NCBI GenBank assembly: GCA_035566435.1
Contig: DATMRF010000056.1
Location: 1 to 49,902 of the forward strand
DNA length: 49,902 bases
From: DATMRF01 sp035566435
GTDB taxonomy: Bacteria > Verrucomicrobiota > Verrucomicrobiia > Limisphaerales > UBA8199
Direction of reading: 5' to 3'
The notes beneath the pieces are model-generated. The model did no database searches, was not told the DNA's origin, and worked only from the letters and a program-made list of their open reading frames with translations. The number at the start of each line of letters is the position of its first letter. Position 1 is the stretch's first letter. Positions 16,667 through 25,391 of this stretch are shown one piece after another. The translations under genes were made by a program, and so were the position numbers.

Positions 16667-17377
16667 TTAGGGACTGACCGCCTCGTCTCCGGTTGATTCG
16701 GACGCGGTCGCCGCCTCGGCGGCTTCCAAGGTTGCGTAGTACACGCCCAAATTGTGCTGAGCGGTCCTGTCGCCGGCGCGAGCGGCGCGGCAAAACCATT
16801 TAACGGCTTCCCGGACATTCTGCGGCACACCGTGGCCGGTTTCATAACAAAGGCCCAGATTGCATTGGGCCGGGGCGCATTCCTGGTCGGCCGCGGCGCG
16901 GTACCATCTCACCGCCTCCTCATAATTCTGCGGCACGACCTGGCCGGTTTCATAGAAAACGCCGAGGTTGAACTGAGCCTGTGGTTCGCCTTGCTCGGCC
17001 GCGGCGTGATACCACTTCACAGCTTCGGCGTAATTCTGCGTCACGCCCTGGCCGGTTTCGTACAGCACGCCGAGATTGAATTGCGCGGCCGGATCCCCCT
17101 GTTCCGCGGCTTCGCGGAACCACTTGGCAGCCTGGCCAAATTCCTGCGGCACCCCCGTGCCGGTCTGGTAACAAAAGCCCAAATAGCACTGTGCCGCCGA
17201 ATCATCCTGGTCAGCCGCGCGGCGAAACCATTTGACCGCATCCGGGTAATCCTGCTGCACGCCCTGGCCAGTCTGGTAACAAATGCCGAGCGAGCATTGT
17301 GCGGCAGGGTCACCCTGCTCCGCTGCTTTGCGGAGTTCTTCGAAGGTTTGCCAGGTGCGGCGGTTCGCTTGGGTCAT
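16667..17377 (-). CDS. Sel1-like repeat protein
   Basis: A 236-residue protein from ATG 17377 (the frame is open to an ATG at 17416, adding 13 residues). It is made almost wholly of six Sel1-type 36-residue repeats with the pattern AEQGDPAAQxxLGxxYxTGxGVxQxYxxAVKWFRRA, beginning at about residue 12. Each gives an antiparallel helix pair used for protein-protein contact. No signal peptide, so cytoplasmic. The repeats are very alike at DNA level, suggesting recent duplication. Partners cannot be inferred from the neighbours. Confidence 0.85.
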   Translation of the reverse strand: MTQANRRTWQTFEELRKAAEQGDPAAQCSLGICYQTGQGVQQDYPDAVKWFRRAADQDDSAAQCYLGFCYQTGTGVPQEFGQAAKWFREAAEQGDPAAQFNLGVLYETGQGVTQNYAEAVKWYHAAAEQGEPQAQFNLGVFYETGQVVPQNYEEAVRWYRAAADQECAPAQCNLGLCYETGHGVPQNVREAVKWFCRAARAGDRTAQHNLGVYYATLEAAEAATASESTGDEAVSP

Positions 17378-17601
17378 ACAGCCAACGTCGATTCTACTAG
17401 GCTGCGCGGCGACCATGGCCCGCCACCGTCACAAACCCAGTGCTTGACTCAAAGGATAAGGGCAAAACCGTCAATTTCAAGCCGCCAGTTGATCCGAAGG
17501 CATTCCCCGTTCTGGTCTGCTAGCCAGGGCCGGCCGAACCCCGGCGTTCACGCTTGCCAGCCGCAGCCGCCGGGTGTTTATTGGTTCCAGCGAAGGGAAA
17601 T

Positions 17602-18009
17602 GTGAGCGAGCCGATTGTCAAAATCGCGGGGGGGACCGGGGGCGCCAGAGGCGTGATTTATGTTGTGGATGACGAGGCGATGTTGCTGGAGTTGGCAGGC
17701 GTGATTCTGGAACCTCTCGGGTACGACCTTCAGACCTTTCGCGACCCGGAGTCCGCGCTGCAAAGCTTCACCCGCGCCCGGCCGCGGCCCGTGCTGCTCA
17801 TCACTGACTTCGCGATGCACCAAATGAACGGGATGGCGCTCATCGAGGCGTGCCGGCGGGTCGAACCGGGTCAAAAGATTTTGATGATCAGCGGCACTGT
17901 GGGGCCGGAAGTCTTTCAGCAGGCAACGACCAAGCCCGATCGCTTTCTGGCCAAGCCCTACCAGGCCAAGCAGCTTATCGAGACGGTCAAAGCCATGCTA
18001 AAAGAATAA
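17602..18009 (+). CDS. Stand-alone receiver-domain response regulator
   Basis: A 135-residue protein starting at GTG 17602, preceded by AAGGGAAAT as a plausible ribosome-binding site; the frame is open upstream to an ATG at 17554. One receiver domain: acidic pair in IYVVDDEAMLLELAG, phospho-acceptor Asp in LLITDFAMHQMNGMALIEA, Ser/Thr in ILMISGT, and the conserved Lys in RFLAKPYQAKQLIETV. There is no output domain (CheY/Spo0F-like), so it signals through a partner. No histidine kinase is nearby. Confidence 0.88.
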   Translation: MSEPIVKIAGGTGGARGVIYVVDDEAMLLELAGVILEPLGYDLQTFRDPESALQSFTRARPRPVLLITDFAMHQMNGMALIEACRRVEPGQKILMISGTVGPEVFQQATTKPDRFLAKPYQAKQLIETVKAMLKE

Positions 18010-18063
18010 ATCGCACTGCGGGAGCCGCTGCCCGGAGGCGGCTCGCGCCCAATCATTCTTAAT

Positions 18064-18837
18064 ATGAAAAAACTCGCGATTCGGTTGTTGATTGCAGTGC
18101 TGGTGCTGGTCATTCTCGCCGTTGTGGGGATCAGCCTCTTTCTGGACGGAGCCATCCGGCGCGGCGTGGAGCTCGCAGGGCCGAGGCTGACCAAGGTGGA
18201 CGTGAAACTCGCCGGCGTCAGCCTTTCGTTGTTTTCCGGTTCAGGAAAGATCAAGGGCCTAGTGGTCGGAAATCCTCAGGGGTTCAAAACTCCCTTAGCC
18301 ATCCAAGTCGGCAACGCCAGCCTCGCGGTGCAGCCCGGCTCCATTTTTTCGGACAAAGTGATCATTCGTTCCATCAACGTCCAGGCCCCGGAGATTACTT
18401 TCGAGACGGACCTGAGAGCGAATAACCTTAGCAAGATCATGGCAAATGTGGACGAAACCACCGGCGGGAACACTCCCGCCAAGCCGAATGACACCGCTCA
18501 AAAGAAGGCCTCGAAGAAGCTGCAGGTTGATGACTTCCTCATTAGCGGTGGAAGGATCCACGTGAGTATAACCACATTGGGTGGAAGATCGGTGACCGTG
18601 CCCTTGCCCGAGATTCACCTTTCGGGCCTGGGTCAGGGTCCGGACGGAATTACGGCCGCAGAGCTTACCAAGATAGTGCTGAAGGCCATCGAAAAGGAGT
18701 CGATTCAGGCCGCTAGCGGTGCGGTCGCCGATCTGCGCAAGCAAGCGGTCGATCTCACCAAGGAATTGGGCACGAACTCCACCGGCGCCGTCGAGAGCGT
18801 GACCAAAGGCATTGGCGGATTGTTCAAGAAGAAGTAG
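18064..18837 (+). CDS. AsmA/DUF748-like membrane-anchored protein
   Basis: A 257-residue protein with one N-terminal membrane helix (residues 5-27, IRLLIAVLVLVILAVVGISLFL) and a periplasmic part whose strands (VDVKLAGVSLSLFSGSGKIKG, GFKTPLAIQVGNASLAVQPG, IFSDKVIIRSINVQAPEITF) match the start of AsmA and DUF748 proteins, which span the periplasm and move or sense lipids. It is far shorter than AsmA. A Lys/Ala-rich linker (about 140-155) and an amphipathic C-terminal helix follow. Convergent with the lactonase-fold gene. Confidence 0.8.
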   Translation: MKKLAIRLLIAVLVLVILAVVGISLFLDGAIRRGVELAGPRLTKVDVKLAGVSLSLFSGSGKIKGLVVGNPQGFKTPLAIQVGNASLAVQPGSIFSDKVIIRSINVQAPEITFETDLRANNLSKIMANVDETTGGNTPAKPNDTAQKKASKKLQVDDFLISGGRIHVSITTLGGRSVTVPLPEIHLSGLGQGPDGITAAELTKIVLKAIEKESIQAASGAVADLRKQAVDLTKELGTNSTGAVESVTKGIGGLFKKK

Positions 18838-18888
18838 GGGGCCGAGGCCAGCCGCTGGGCAGTGCGTTTCACTCTTTGCGTTCCGGGC

Positions 18889-20058
18889 TCATTTTCCGCC
18901 CACGAAAACAGCACAGACGGGCGCCCCCACTTCGACCGCTTGACCGGTCCAGTGCAGACGCCCGGTTTTCGAATCCACCCGGAACACGACGACGTTGTTG
19001 GAATCCTGGTTCTCGGCGATTAACCAGTTGCCATCCGGATCCAGTGTGAAGTGGCGCGGCGTCTTCCCCTGACTGGGTTGGCGCTCAACGAAAGCAAGCC
19101 GCCCGTTCTTCTGGTCCACGGCGAACACGGCCAGGCTGTCATGCCCACGATTGGACGCGTAAACGAACCTGCCGGAGGGGTGAACCTGCACTTCCGCGCA
19201 AATGTTCTCGCCTTTGAAATCTGCCGGCAACGTCGAGATGGTTTGAAGTTCCTTCAAGGCCCCTGAGCGAGGATCGTACTCGAAAACGTTTAGCGTAGAA
19301 GCGATTTCATTGATGAGATAAACGACCCGGCCGTTAGCATGAAACACCAGGTGGCGCGGGCCGGAGCCGGGCTTAATGGAGATGAAGGGCGGGTCGTGGG
19401 AAGTGAGGAGCGCGCGCTCCGGGTCCAAGCGATAGACGAACACCTTGTCCAGTCCCAGGTCGCAGGCAAGCGCGGATCGATTCGCGGGGTCGGCAGTGAT
19501 GAAGTGGGCGTGCGGTCCGGTTTGCCGCTGGGGGTTAATGCTGGCGCCGTGGTGTTGAGTCGGGATGCCCGGCTCGCCGAGCCGCCCGTCGAGCAGGAGC
19601 GGGAGCGCCACCACACTGCCACTGCCGTAATTGGCCACCAGAACGCATTTTCCAGCGCGATCCACAGCCAAATGGCACGGCCCAGTGCCACCCGAGGGTT
19701 GTTCATTGAGCAAAGTCAGCTTTCCGTTTGCTTCGATCTTAAACGCGGCCACCGCACCCCCTCGCTGGCCGCCAAAGTTGTCGAGTTCCCCCACAGCGTA
19801 AAGCTGTTGCCCGCTTGGATGCAGCGCAAGAAAGCTCGGGTTTCGGGTCTCGGCCGCCAACTCCGGAGAGCCGAGCTGCCCGGTGGAAGTATCGAATCTA
19901 GAAACATAAATACCCCGGCTCCGGACCCCACTGTATGTGCCGAAATAAACATGCATCGGCTTGTAAGCGGGGATCGCATCAGCGGACATGGCTGGAGATT
20001 GAGTAAGCCCTCCGGTCAGCACAAGGCAAACCCACGTCATTCTTCGCAGCACTTGCAT
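18889..20058 (-). CDS. Lactonase-family seven-bladed propeller protein (6-phosphogluconolactonase type)
   Basis: A 389-residue protein from ATG 20058, with a signal peptide (LRRMTWVCLVLTGGLTQSPAMSA); an upstream GTG at 20073 is in frame but less likely. The body matches the Lactonase pfam10282 family: VYFGTYSGVRSRGIYVSRFD, AETRNPSFLALHPSGQQLYAV, SGGTGPCHLAVDRAGKCVLV, GSGPRHLVFHANGRVVYLIN, QGKTPRHFTLDPDGNWLIAE. E. coli Pgl of this fold hydrolyses 6-phosphogluconolactone in the cytosol, but the exported form here more likely acts on a free sugar lactone. It fits the other sugar-oxidation genes (MocA, ThuA, DUF1080). Confidence 0.88.
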   Translation of the reverse strand: MQVLRRMTWVCLVLTGGLTQSPAMSADAIPAYKPMHVYFGTYSGVRSRGIYVSRFDTSTGQLGSPELAAETRNPSFLALHPSGQQLYAVGELDNFGGQRGGAVAAFKIEANGKLTLLNEQPSGGTGPCHLAVDRAGKCVLVANYGSGSVVALPLLLDGRLGEPGIPTQHHGASINPQRQTGPHAHFITADPANRSALACDLGLDKVFVYRLDPERALLTSHDPPFISIKPGSGPRHLVFHANGRVVYLINEIASTLNVFEYDPRSGALKELQTISTLPADFKGENICAEVQVHPSGRFVYASNRGHDSLAVFAVDQKNGRLAFVERQPSQGKTPRHFTLDPDGNWLIAENQDSNNVVVFRVDSKTGRLHWTGQAVEVGAPVCAVFVGGK

Positions 20059-20174
20059 GCCGACAGGGAACACGATCCGCCCGGTTCATTTCAAACCCGA
20101 AATCCTCGAGGCCGGGTGGCCGATGCCATGCTCTCAGGCGGCGCGGCGGCGCACGCGCAGCACAGAATTCTCCA

Positions 20175-20229
20175 CTGCCGCATAAATGCGGCGTTCCGGC
20201 CGCTTTCGGAACGCCGCACTTGTACGGCA
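20175..20229. repeat. Palindromic dispersed repeat, copy 1
   Basis: Contains the 24-base core CTGCCGCATAAATGCGGCGTTCCG (20175-20198), abbreviated here as CTGCCGCAT...GCGTTCCG, present also at 25243 and 47792. Here it is enlarged to a 55-base inverted repeat: GCGGCGTTCCG (20188-20198) pairs with CGGAACGCCGC (20207-20217), and TGCCG with CGGCA at the ends. It sits between the lactonase and GH42 genes. Confidence 0.8.
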
Positions 20230-20350
20230 GCAAGGGCTACTGAAAGAAATCTGCCTTGCGACGCATGGACGCGGTCTTCAATTTTGGGATTGCAGAAATT
20301 CATTTGGCTTATAAAATTCGGAAAAAGGCCGCACGCGAAAGGACACGTTT

Positions 20351-22408
20351 ATGTATTTCGGTGTCGATTATCACCCTGAGCAGTGGGTTTACCCGTACGG
20401 AGGCACACCGGAGAATCCCGAAGCCGCCTGGGCAAGCGACGTCGAACGGATGCAGCGCGCCGGGATCAACGTCGTTCGCATTGGCGAATTCACCTGGGGC
20501 CTGTGTGAACCGGAGGACGGCAAATACGATTTCGGCTGGCTCAAGCGGGTCATGGACCTCCTGGGCAAGGCGGGCATCAAGGTCATTCTGGCGACGCCGA
20601 CCGCCGCGCCGCCGGTTTGGCTGGCGAAGAAGCATCCGGAGATTTTGCCGGTGGACGAACGCGGGCTCACCAAGCATGAAGGCACGCGGCGCGCCGTTTG
20701 CCTGAACAGCGATGTCTTCTGGAATTATTCGAAGCGCATCGTCGAGCAAATGGCCCGGGCCCTGGGGAAACACCCGCAGCTCATTGCGTGGCAGATCGAT
20801 AACGGCCTGGGTGGCAATTTCACCGAAGCTTCCTTTAACGAAGATACGCGCCGGGATTGGCACGGCTGGCTGGAAGCCAAGTATGGAACCATCGACCGCC
20901 TCAACGAGCAGATGGGGCTGCGCCACTGGGGCCAGATCGTCACGAGCTGGGGCCAGGTGCCAATGCCCATGACCGCGCCCACCGTTCATAACCCGGCGCT
21001 TGTACTGGACTGGTGCCGGTTCTGCAGCGACACCATCGTTCAGTTCGTCAAGATGCAAGCCGAGTTGCTGCATGAGCTGACCCCCCACCCGGTAACCACT
21101 AACTTGCGCCCGCTACTCCATCGTTTCGACCATTTTGATCTCGCCGAGATCATCGATTTTGTGTCGATCGAAAGCACGGCGGCCTTAAAGGCCAAGTCCG
21201 CCGAACTGGCATGTGAAATCGACATGTTGCGCTCGCTCAAAAAATCCGGCATTCGCGCGCCTGATGGCGATGTAGGCTTTTGGGTCATGGAGCAGAAAGC
21301 GGGCAACGTCACCTGGCAGGAGGTTAATTCGCTCGTGCGGCCCGGGGTGTTGCGGATGTTCACCTATCAATTGCTTTCCCGCGGAGCCACCGCCATTGTT
21401 TTCTTCCGTTGGCGCCAGCCCCGGTTCGGCACCGAGAAATTCCATGGGGCCGTCCTGCCACACAATCCGAGCAATGACGGCCGGATTTACCGGGAAGTGG
21501 CCCAACTCGGCGAGGAAATGAAGTTGCTGTCCCCCTCGATCAAAGGAACGGCCGTGAAGCCGGAGGCCTGCATCCTTTACAGCCACGATAATGAATGGGC
21601 CTTACAGCAACCGAACCAACCCAACAAGTTCTTCAATTTGCGCGAACATATCCTGCTCTTTTACACGGCACTTCACGACCGGAACATCGCCGTCGATTTC
21701 GCCCGGCCAGCCGAGGACCTCTCTCGCTACAAGCTGGTCTTTGCCCCCTCGCTGCAACTCCTATCGGGCGGTGAGGCCGACCGGCTCAAACTCTACGTTC
21801 AAAACGGCGGCACGTTAGTTTCAACGTTCAACACCGGGCTGGTGGACGAGCATAACATGGCGCCTGACACTGGTTATCCGCATGACCTGACGGATCTGTT
21901 CGGCCTTGAAGTAGTGGAATTTGACCAATTGCCTGCGGGGGAGGAAAACCACCTGACATTCAAGGGCACGTTCCCGACCAGTCACCTGCATCCGGCGCGG
22001 CTGTGGTGCGATATTATTGAGCCCAAGGACTGCCAGATTCTGGCTACCTACGCCAAGGACTTCTACGCGGGTCGTCCAGCCATGACCATGCACAACTACG
22101 GCCTGGGCAAAGCGATCTATATCGGCACCCAAAGCCACCAGCATTTCTATGGCGACCTTGTCACCTGGCTGCGCCAGATGTGCAACCTGCATCCCCTGCT
22201 GAAGGTTCCCGACTCCGTCGAGGTGAGCATGCGCCAGAAGGAAGACAGCCGGGTCTTTTTCCTGCTGAACCACCAAGCTTCACCCCTGCGCATACAGTTT
22301 TACAAACCCATGCATGATTTCCTCACCGGCAACACGTTTTCCGGCAACTATGACCTCCAACCCCACGGCGTGCTCGTGCTCGACGAGCATGTGGCAGCCA
22401 AGACGTAA
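20351..22408 (+). CDS. GH42 beta-galactosidase-like protein lacking the acid/base Glu
   Basis: A 685-residue GH42 protein: TIM barrel (1-370, starting MYFGVDYHPEQW with FTWGLCEPEDGKYDFGWL), Rossmann-like trimerisation domain (390-600) and C-terminal beta domain. The nucleophile Glu is present (Glu314, WVMEQKAGNVTW). At the acid/base site, where GH42 enzymes read W-Q-x-D-N-E, this protein reads WQIDNGLGG, with Gly152 (GGC at 20804-20806). It has no signal peptide, so it would act on imported galactosides. A GAAAGGA ribosome-binding site precedes the ATG, and a TATAAA at 20310 may be its -10. Either it is catalytically altered or the subfamily uses another proton donor. Confidence 0.9.
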   Translation: MYFGVDYHPEQWVYPYGGTPENPEAAWASDVERMQRAGINVVRIGEFTWGLCEPEDGKYDFGWLKRVMDLLGKAGIKVILATPTAAPPVWLAKKHPEILPVDERGLTKHEGTRRAVCLNSDVFWNYSKRIVEQMARALGKHPQLIAWQIDNGLGGNFTEASFNEDTRRDWHGWLEAKYGTIDRLNEQMGLRHWGQIVTSWGQVPMPMTAPTVHNPALVLDWCRFCSDTIVQFVKMQAELLHELTPHPVTTNLRPLLHRFDHFDLAEIIDFVSIESTAALKAKSAELACEIDMLRSLKKSGIRAPDGDVGFWVMEQKAGNVTWQEVNSLVRPGVLRMFTYQLLSRGATAIVFFRWRQPRFGTEKFHGAVLPHNPSNDGRIYREVAQLGEEMKLLSPSIKGTAVKPEACILYSHDNEWALQQPNQPNKFFNLREHILLFYTALHDRNIAVDFARPAEDLSRYKLVFAPSLQLLSGGEADRLKLYVQNGGTLVSTFNTGLVDEHNMAPDTGYPHDLTDLFGLEVVEFDQLPAGEENHLTFKGTFPTSHLHPARLWCDIIEPKDCQILATYAKDFYAGRPAMTMHNYGLGKAIYIGTQSHQHFYGDLVTWLRQMCNLHPLLKVPDSVEVSMRQKEDSRVFFLLNHQASPLRIQFYKPMHDFLTGNTFSGNYDLQPHGVLVLDEHVAAKT

Positions 22409-22494
22409 ATCCCCGCATGGCTTCCTTGTTGCATTACAAGAACGCAAGCCCCTGGGCATGTCATTGCGTGCGGGGTTTTCAAGCCTTTTGGCCT

Positions 22495-22555
22495 TTTAAC
22501 GTTTCAACGGTCTATCGTTTCTAACGCTCCCACGCTGCAACACTTCAACGCCTCG
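22495..22555. repeat. Degenerate AACGTTTC/AACGCT tandem array
   Basis: A run of imperfect 7-9-base units built on AACG (TTTAACG, TTTCAACG, TTTCTAACG, CTTCAACG). Similar runs lie at 28018-28057 and 37368-37400. Non-coding. Confidence 0.5.
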
Positions 22556-22566
22556 CTGCCCCCACC

Positions 22567-22977
22567 ATGTTCCCCGCCCCGTTCAAGCGCCTCCCCCCTC
22601 GCGGCCCGGGAAAAATCACGCCCCGACAACGAGTCTTTGCCCAATGGCGCGGCATCGATCTTTGGCCGCTGGAAAAGGCCCAAGCCTCGCGCGCCCAGTC
22701 CATCGGCGCGGTCCTGCCGGGTGTGCTTTCGAAACTGCGCATCGACCGACGCCAGGCCGAGGCCGAGGTGCTGAAGGTTTGGAACCAACTGCTCGACCCC
22801 AATATCACCGCGCATGCGCAACCGACAGGCCTCCGCAAAGGCACGCTATTCGTGGCCGTGGACAGCAGCGTATGGCTAAGCGAGCTGGTGCGCTATCGGC
22901 GGAAGGAAATTCTCGACCGCCTTCAGCACAGCTTCGGCAGGGAGTTCATCGCGCGCATTTCGTTCCGCGTGGGCTAA
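22567..22977 (+). CDS. DciA-like protein (DUF721), predicted DnaB helicase operator
   Basis: A 136-residue protein with the DUF721/DciA pattern: VLPGVLSKLRIDRRQAEAEV, LKVWNQLLDPNITAHAQPTG, LRKGTLFVAVDSSVWLSELV, and RKEILDRLQHSFGREFIARI. DciA replaces DnaC as loader or activator of the replicative helicase in most bacteria. A Pro/Arg-rich N-terminus precedes the KH-like fold. It is often found near recF/gyrB; here recF is 18 kb away. Preceded by the degenerate array at 22495. Confidence 0.85.
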   Translation: MFPAPFKRLPPRGPGKITPRQRVFAQWRGIDLWPLEKAQASRAQSIGAVLPGVLSKLRIDRRQAEAEVLKVWNQLLDPNITAHAQPTGLRKGTLFVAVDSSVWLSELVRYRRKEILDRLQHSFGREFIARISFRVG

Positions 22978-23046
22978 AGTTTGTCGTTTTCTGTTCCCAA
23001 CCGCCGTTTCCAGGGTCATCGCCGTCCAGTCCGGAACTCCAACCGT

Positions 23047-23934
23047 TCAGACCGCGGCTTTACCATCCTGTTCCAACTCGCTCTCAAAACCCTCGCGGAA
23101 CGTTGAGTACTTGAGCCGGTACTGTAGTTCGAACCGGAGCTTGTGGTTCGAGACGCGCTTGCTGGTCGCGCCGCGTTTGCGGCTTTCGGTCCCCGACTCG
23201 GGCACGCAGGGCGGCATGGGGCGGCCCAGTCGCTTTGACAACCACTCGAAAAGGCCACGCTGGGATACCGGCCCGTTATCCACGACGTTGTAAATTTCGC
23301 CCGGATGGCCGCGCTGCAACGCTGCGATAGTTGCGCCCGCGACGTCATCGCGATGGACCATGTTTAGCACTCGCTCGCCCCGGCCTTGCAACGTTGCCTC
23401 GCCTTTCAGATACTGCTGCAGCCAATAACCTCGACCCGGGCCATAAATCCCGGCCGCTCGCAGAACCACAGCCGGGTATTGTCGTTCACGCGCTGCCGTT
23501 AGCAGGATTTCTTCAGCTTCCAAAAGGATTCGCCCGATTTCCTCTGTCGGCTTCGCGGGGCTCGTTTCATCGACGAGCGACCCATCCGTTTGCCCATAAA
23601 CACTCGTGCTGCTGGTGTACACGAACCTCTGGGAGGGCGTTCTCGTCAGCGAGGCCAGGAGGTTGCGCAGGCCGTCAACATAAACCTCCCGGTATCGCTC
23701 GGGTCCGCCTCCGGTAGCGGAAGCACAAAAAACTACAAAATCGAACCTCGGCGAAACTGCCGTCAACGTTTCGGGCCGGGTGATGTCCGCCTCGACAGGC
23801 ACGAGCCCGGCGGTTTCCAATGCGGTGATGGTGGCCGCACTGCGGCACAGGCCCCAAACCTCGTGTCCCTGCAGCACCAAATCCCTCCCCAGTTGGAGCC
23901 CGACATATCCACAACCCACGATTAAGGTGCGCAT
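23047..23934 (-). CDS. NAD(P)-dependent epimerase/SDR-family protein (YeeZ-like)
   Basis: A 295-residue extended short-chain dehydrogenase. The dinucleotide-binding motif is at the start (LIVGCGYVGLQLGRDLVLQG); catalytic Ser in FVYTSSTSVYGQ with the Tyr just after; GAGIYGPGRGYW-type substrate loop reads AAGIYGPGRGYW. It resembles the YeeZ/SDR_a48 group annotated as nucleoside-sugar epimerases; substrate unknown. It lies 16 bases downstream of the ABC ATPase on the same strand, so the two are probably co-transcribed. Confidence 0.85.
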   Translation of the reverse strand: MRTLIVGCGYVGLQLGRDLVLQGHEVWGLCRSAATITALETAGLVPVEADITRPETLTAVSPRFDFVVFCASATGGGPERYREVYVDGLRNLLASLTRTPSQRFVYTSSTSVYGQTDGSLVDETSPAKPTEEIGRILLEAEEILLTAARERQYPAVVLRAAGIYGPGRGYWLQQYLKGEATLQGRGERVLNMVHRDDVAGATIAALQRGHPGEIYNVVDNGPVSQRGLFEWLSKRLGRPMPPCVPESGTESRKRGATSKRVSNHKLRFELQYRLKYSTFREGFESELEQDGKAAV

Positions 23935-23950
23935 GGCTTAAGTTTCATTT

Positions 23951-25099
23951 TCACTGGTGCGCGATGGCTTGTTTAGTGGTTGGATCGAAGAAATGAGCTT
24001 GGCCCATGTCGAACCCGAGCAGGACTTGCCCTCCCAGGTCGAATCGCTCTTCAGCACTCACTCGGACCGCCAAGGGCTTCCCGCCGCCGGTGGTGTGTAG
24101 AAAGGCCTCCGCCCCGGTTGTCTCAATGGCTTGAACGGTCGCCGCCAAAGTCTGCCCAGGCTGTGCGTCAGGTCGCGGGGCGCTCGCACTGATATGTTCC
24201 GGACGGACCCCGAGTACTATTGTCTTGCCGGCATAAGCCTGCAGCTTCCGAGCGGCTCCTTCTGTGAGTGAGAGCCTCAAGCGGCCGGCCGGCGGGGCCC
24301 CGCCGTCGGAAAGGCTCTCGAACTGCAGCGCGCCCCGCTCCGGTAGGAGTTGCCCAGTGAGAAAATTCATCGGCGGCGAGCCGATGAAGCCCGCCACGAA
24401 GAGGTTGGCGGGGTGGCGGTACACCTCCAAAGATTTGCCGGCCTGCTGAAGCTTTCCCGCCTGCATCACTGCGATGCGGTCGCCGAGCATCATCGCTTCG
24501 GACTGGTCGTGTGTGACATAAAGCATCGTCGATTCGAGCCGGGAATGCAGGCGGGCGAGTTCCGAGCGCAACTGCGAGCGCATTTGCGGGTCGAGATTGG
24601 ACAGCGGCTCATCGAACAGGAACAACCCGGGGCGGCGTACCAGGGCGCGGCCGATCGCCACCCGCTGACGCTGGCCGCCCGAGAGTGCCATAGGCAGGCG
24701 TGCCAGGCAGTCGCTCAGTCGGAGCATTTGCGCCGCCTCCTTCACCCGCTTCGCAATCTCGGCTTTGCCGCATTTCCTGACCTTCAGTCCGAACGCCAGA
24801 TTGTCATAGACCGACAGGTGCGGGTATAATGCCGGGCTCTGAAACACCATCGCCAAATCCCGATCTTTCGGCGCGGTGCCGTTCAGCACTTGGCCGTCGA
24901 TCGAGATGGTGCCGGCGGTCGGCGCTTCCAGGCCTGCCAACAACCGCAATGTCGTGGTCTTCCCGCAGCCCGAGGGTCCGACCAAAACCAGCAGCTCCCT
25001 GTGGCCAACGGTCAGATCGAGGTCCGACACCGCCCGAAGGCTCTCGCCGTTGGGACCCGGAAAGTCCTTAGTCAGATGCTCAAGGATAACGTGTGCCAC
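23951..25099 (-). CDS. ugpC: ABC transporter ATPase, MalK/UgpC/MsmX type
   Basis: A 382-residue sugar-importer ATPase: Walker A GPSGCGKTTTLRLL, Q-loop MVFQSPALYPHLSVYDN, signature LSGGQRQRVAIGRAL, Walker B LFLFDEPLSNLD, switch His in YVTHDQSEAM, then a C-terminal OB/TOBE regulatory domain (230-375, VLGVRPEHISAS). No permease or solute-binding protein is near, so it may serve several importers, as MsmX does in Bacillus. The symbol reflects family, not proven substrate. Confidence 0.9.
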   Translation of the reverse strand: MAHVILEHLTKDFPGPNGESLRAVSDLDLTVGHRELLVLVGPSGCGKTTTLRLLAGLEAPTAGTISIDGQVLNGTAPKDRDLAMVFQSPALYPHLSVYDNLAFGLKVRKCGKAEIAKRVKEAAQMLRLSDCLARLPMALSGGQRQRVAIGRALVRRPGLFLFDEPLSNLDPQMRSQLRSELARLHSRLESTMLYVTHDQSEAMMLGDRIAVMQAGKLQQAGKSLEVYRHPANLFVAGFIGSPPMNFLTGQLLPERGALQFESLSDGGAPPAGRLRLSLTEGAARKLQAYAGKTIVLGVRPEHISASAPRPDAQPGQTLAATVQAIETTGAEAFLHTTGGGKPLAVRVSAEERFDLGGQVLLGFDMGQAHFFDPTTKQAIAHQ

Positions 25100-25216
25100 C
25101 CCCTGATTTTCCAGCTCCCACGTGCGAAAGTCGAGCCGGCTTCTTGTCCCTGCTGCGGCGCAAACATTGGGGAGAAGAGTCCCAAGCCCCAGCGCGCCCT
25201 ACCTGCCTCAATCCGG

Positions 25217-25381
25217 CCCGAGCCCCCTTCCTATGCGTTCTGCTGCCGCATGAATGCGGCGTTCCGTTCGGGCTCGGGTGCGTGGTGCCAATCGGGAGGT
25301 GGATTCTCTGGCCGACAGGCACGATTGGAATCGTGCGCCGCTTCCCTGACTGACCGGCTACGAGGAGAGTCGCCGACTCTC
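25217..25381. repeat. Block of palindromic repeats
   Basis: Three hairpins between convergent or tandem gene ends: the dispersed core CTGCCGCATGAATGCGGCGTTCCG-type (25243-25266) framed by CCCGAGCCC/GGGCTCGGG (25217-25225 and 25270-25278); CACGATTGGAATCGTG (25320-25335), with the same TTGGAA centre as hairpins at 44289 and 44312; and GAGAGTCGCCGACTCTC (25365-25381) just beyond the stop of the glycosidase gene. Upstream at 25191-25205 is CAGCGCGCCCTACCT, also found at 40192-40206. Confidence 0.75.
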
Positions 25382-25391
25382 AAGGACGAAG

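Noticed and set aside
16667..17377. Tandem-duplicated mobile array in the Sel1 gene
   Set aside because: The repeats follow the 36-residue Sel1 pattern and are in frame, so protein repeats explain them.
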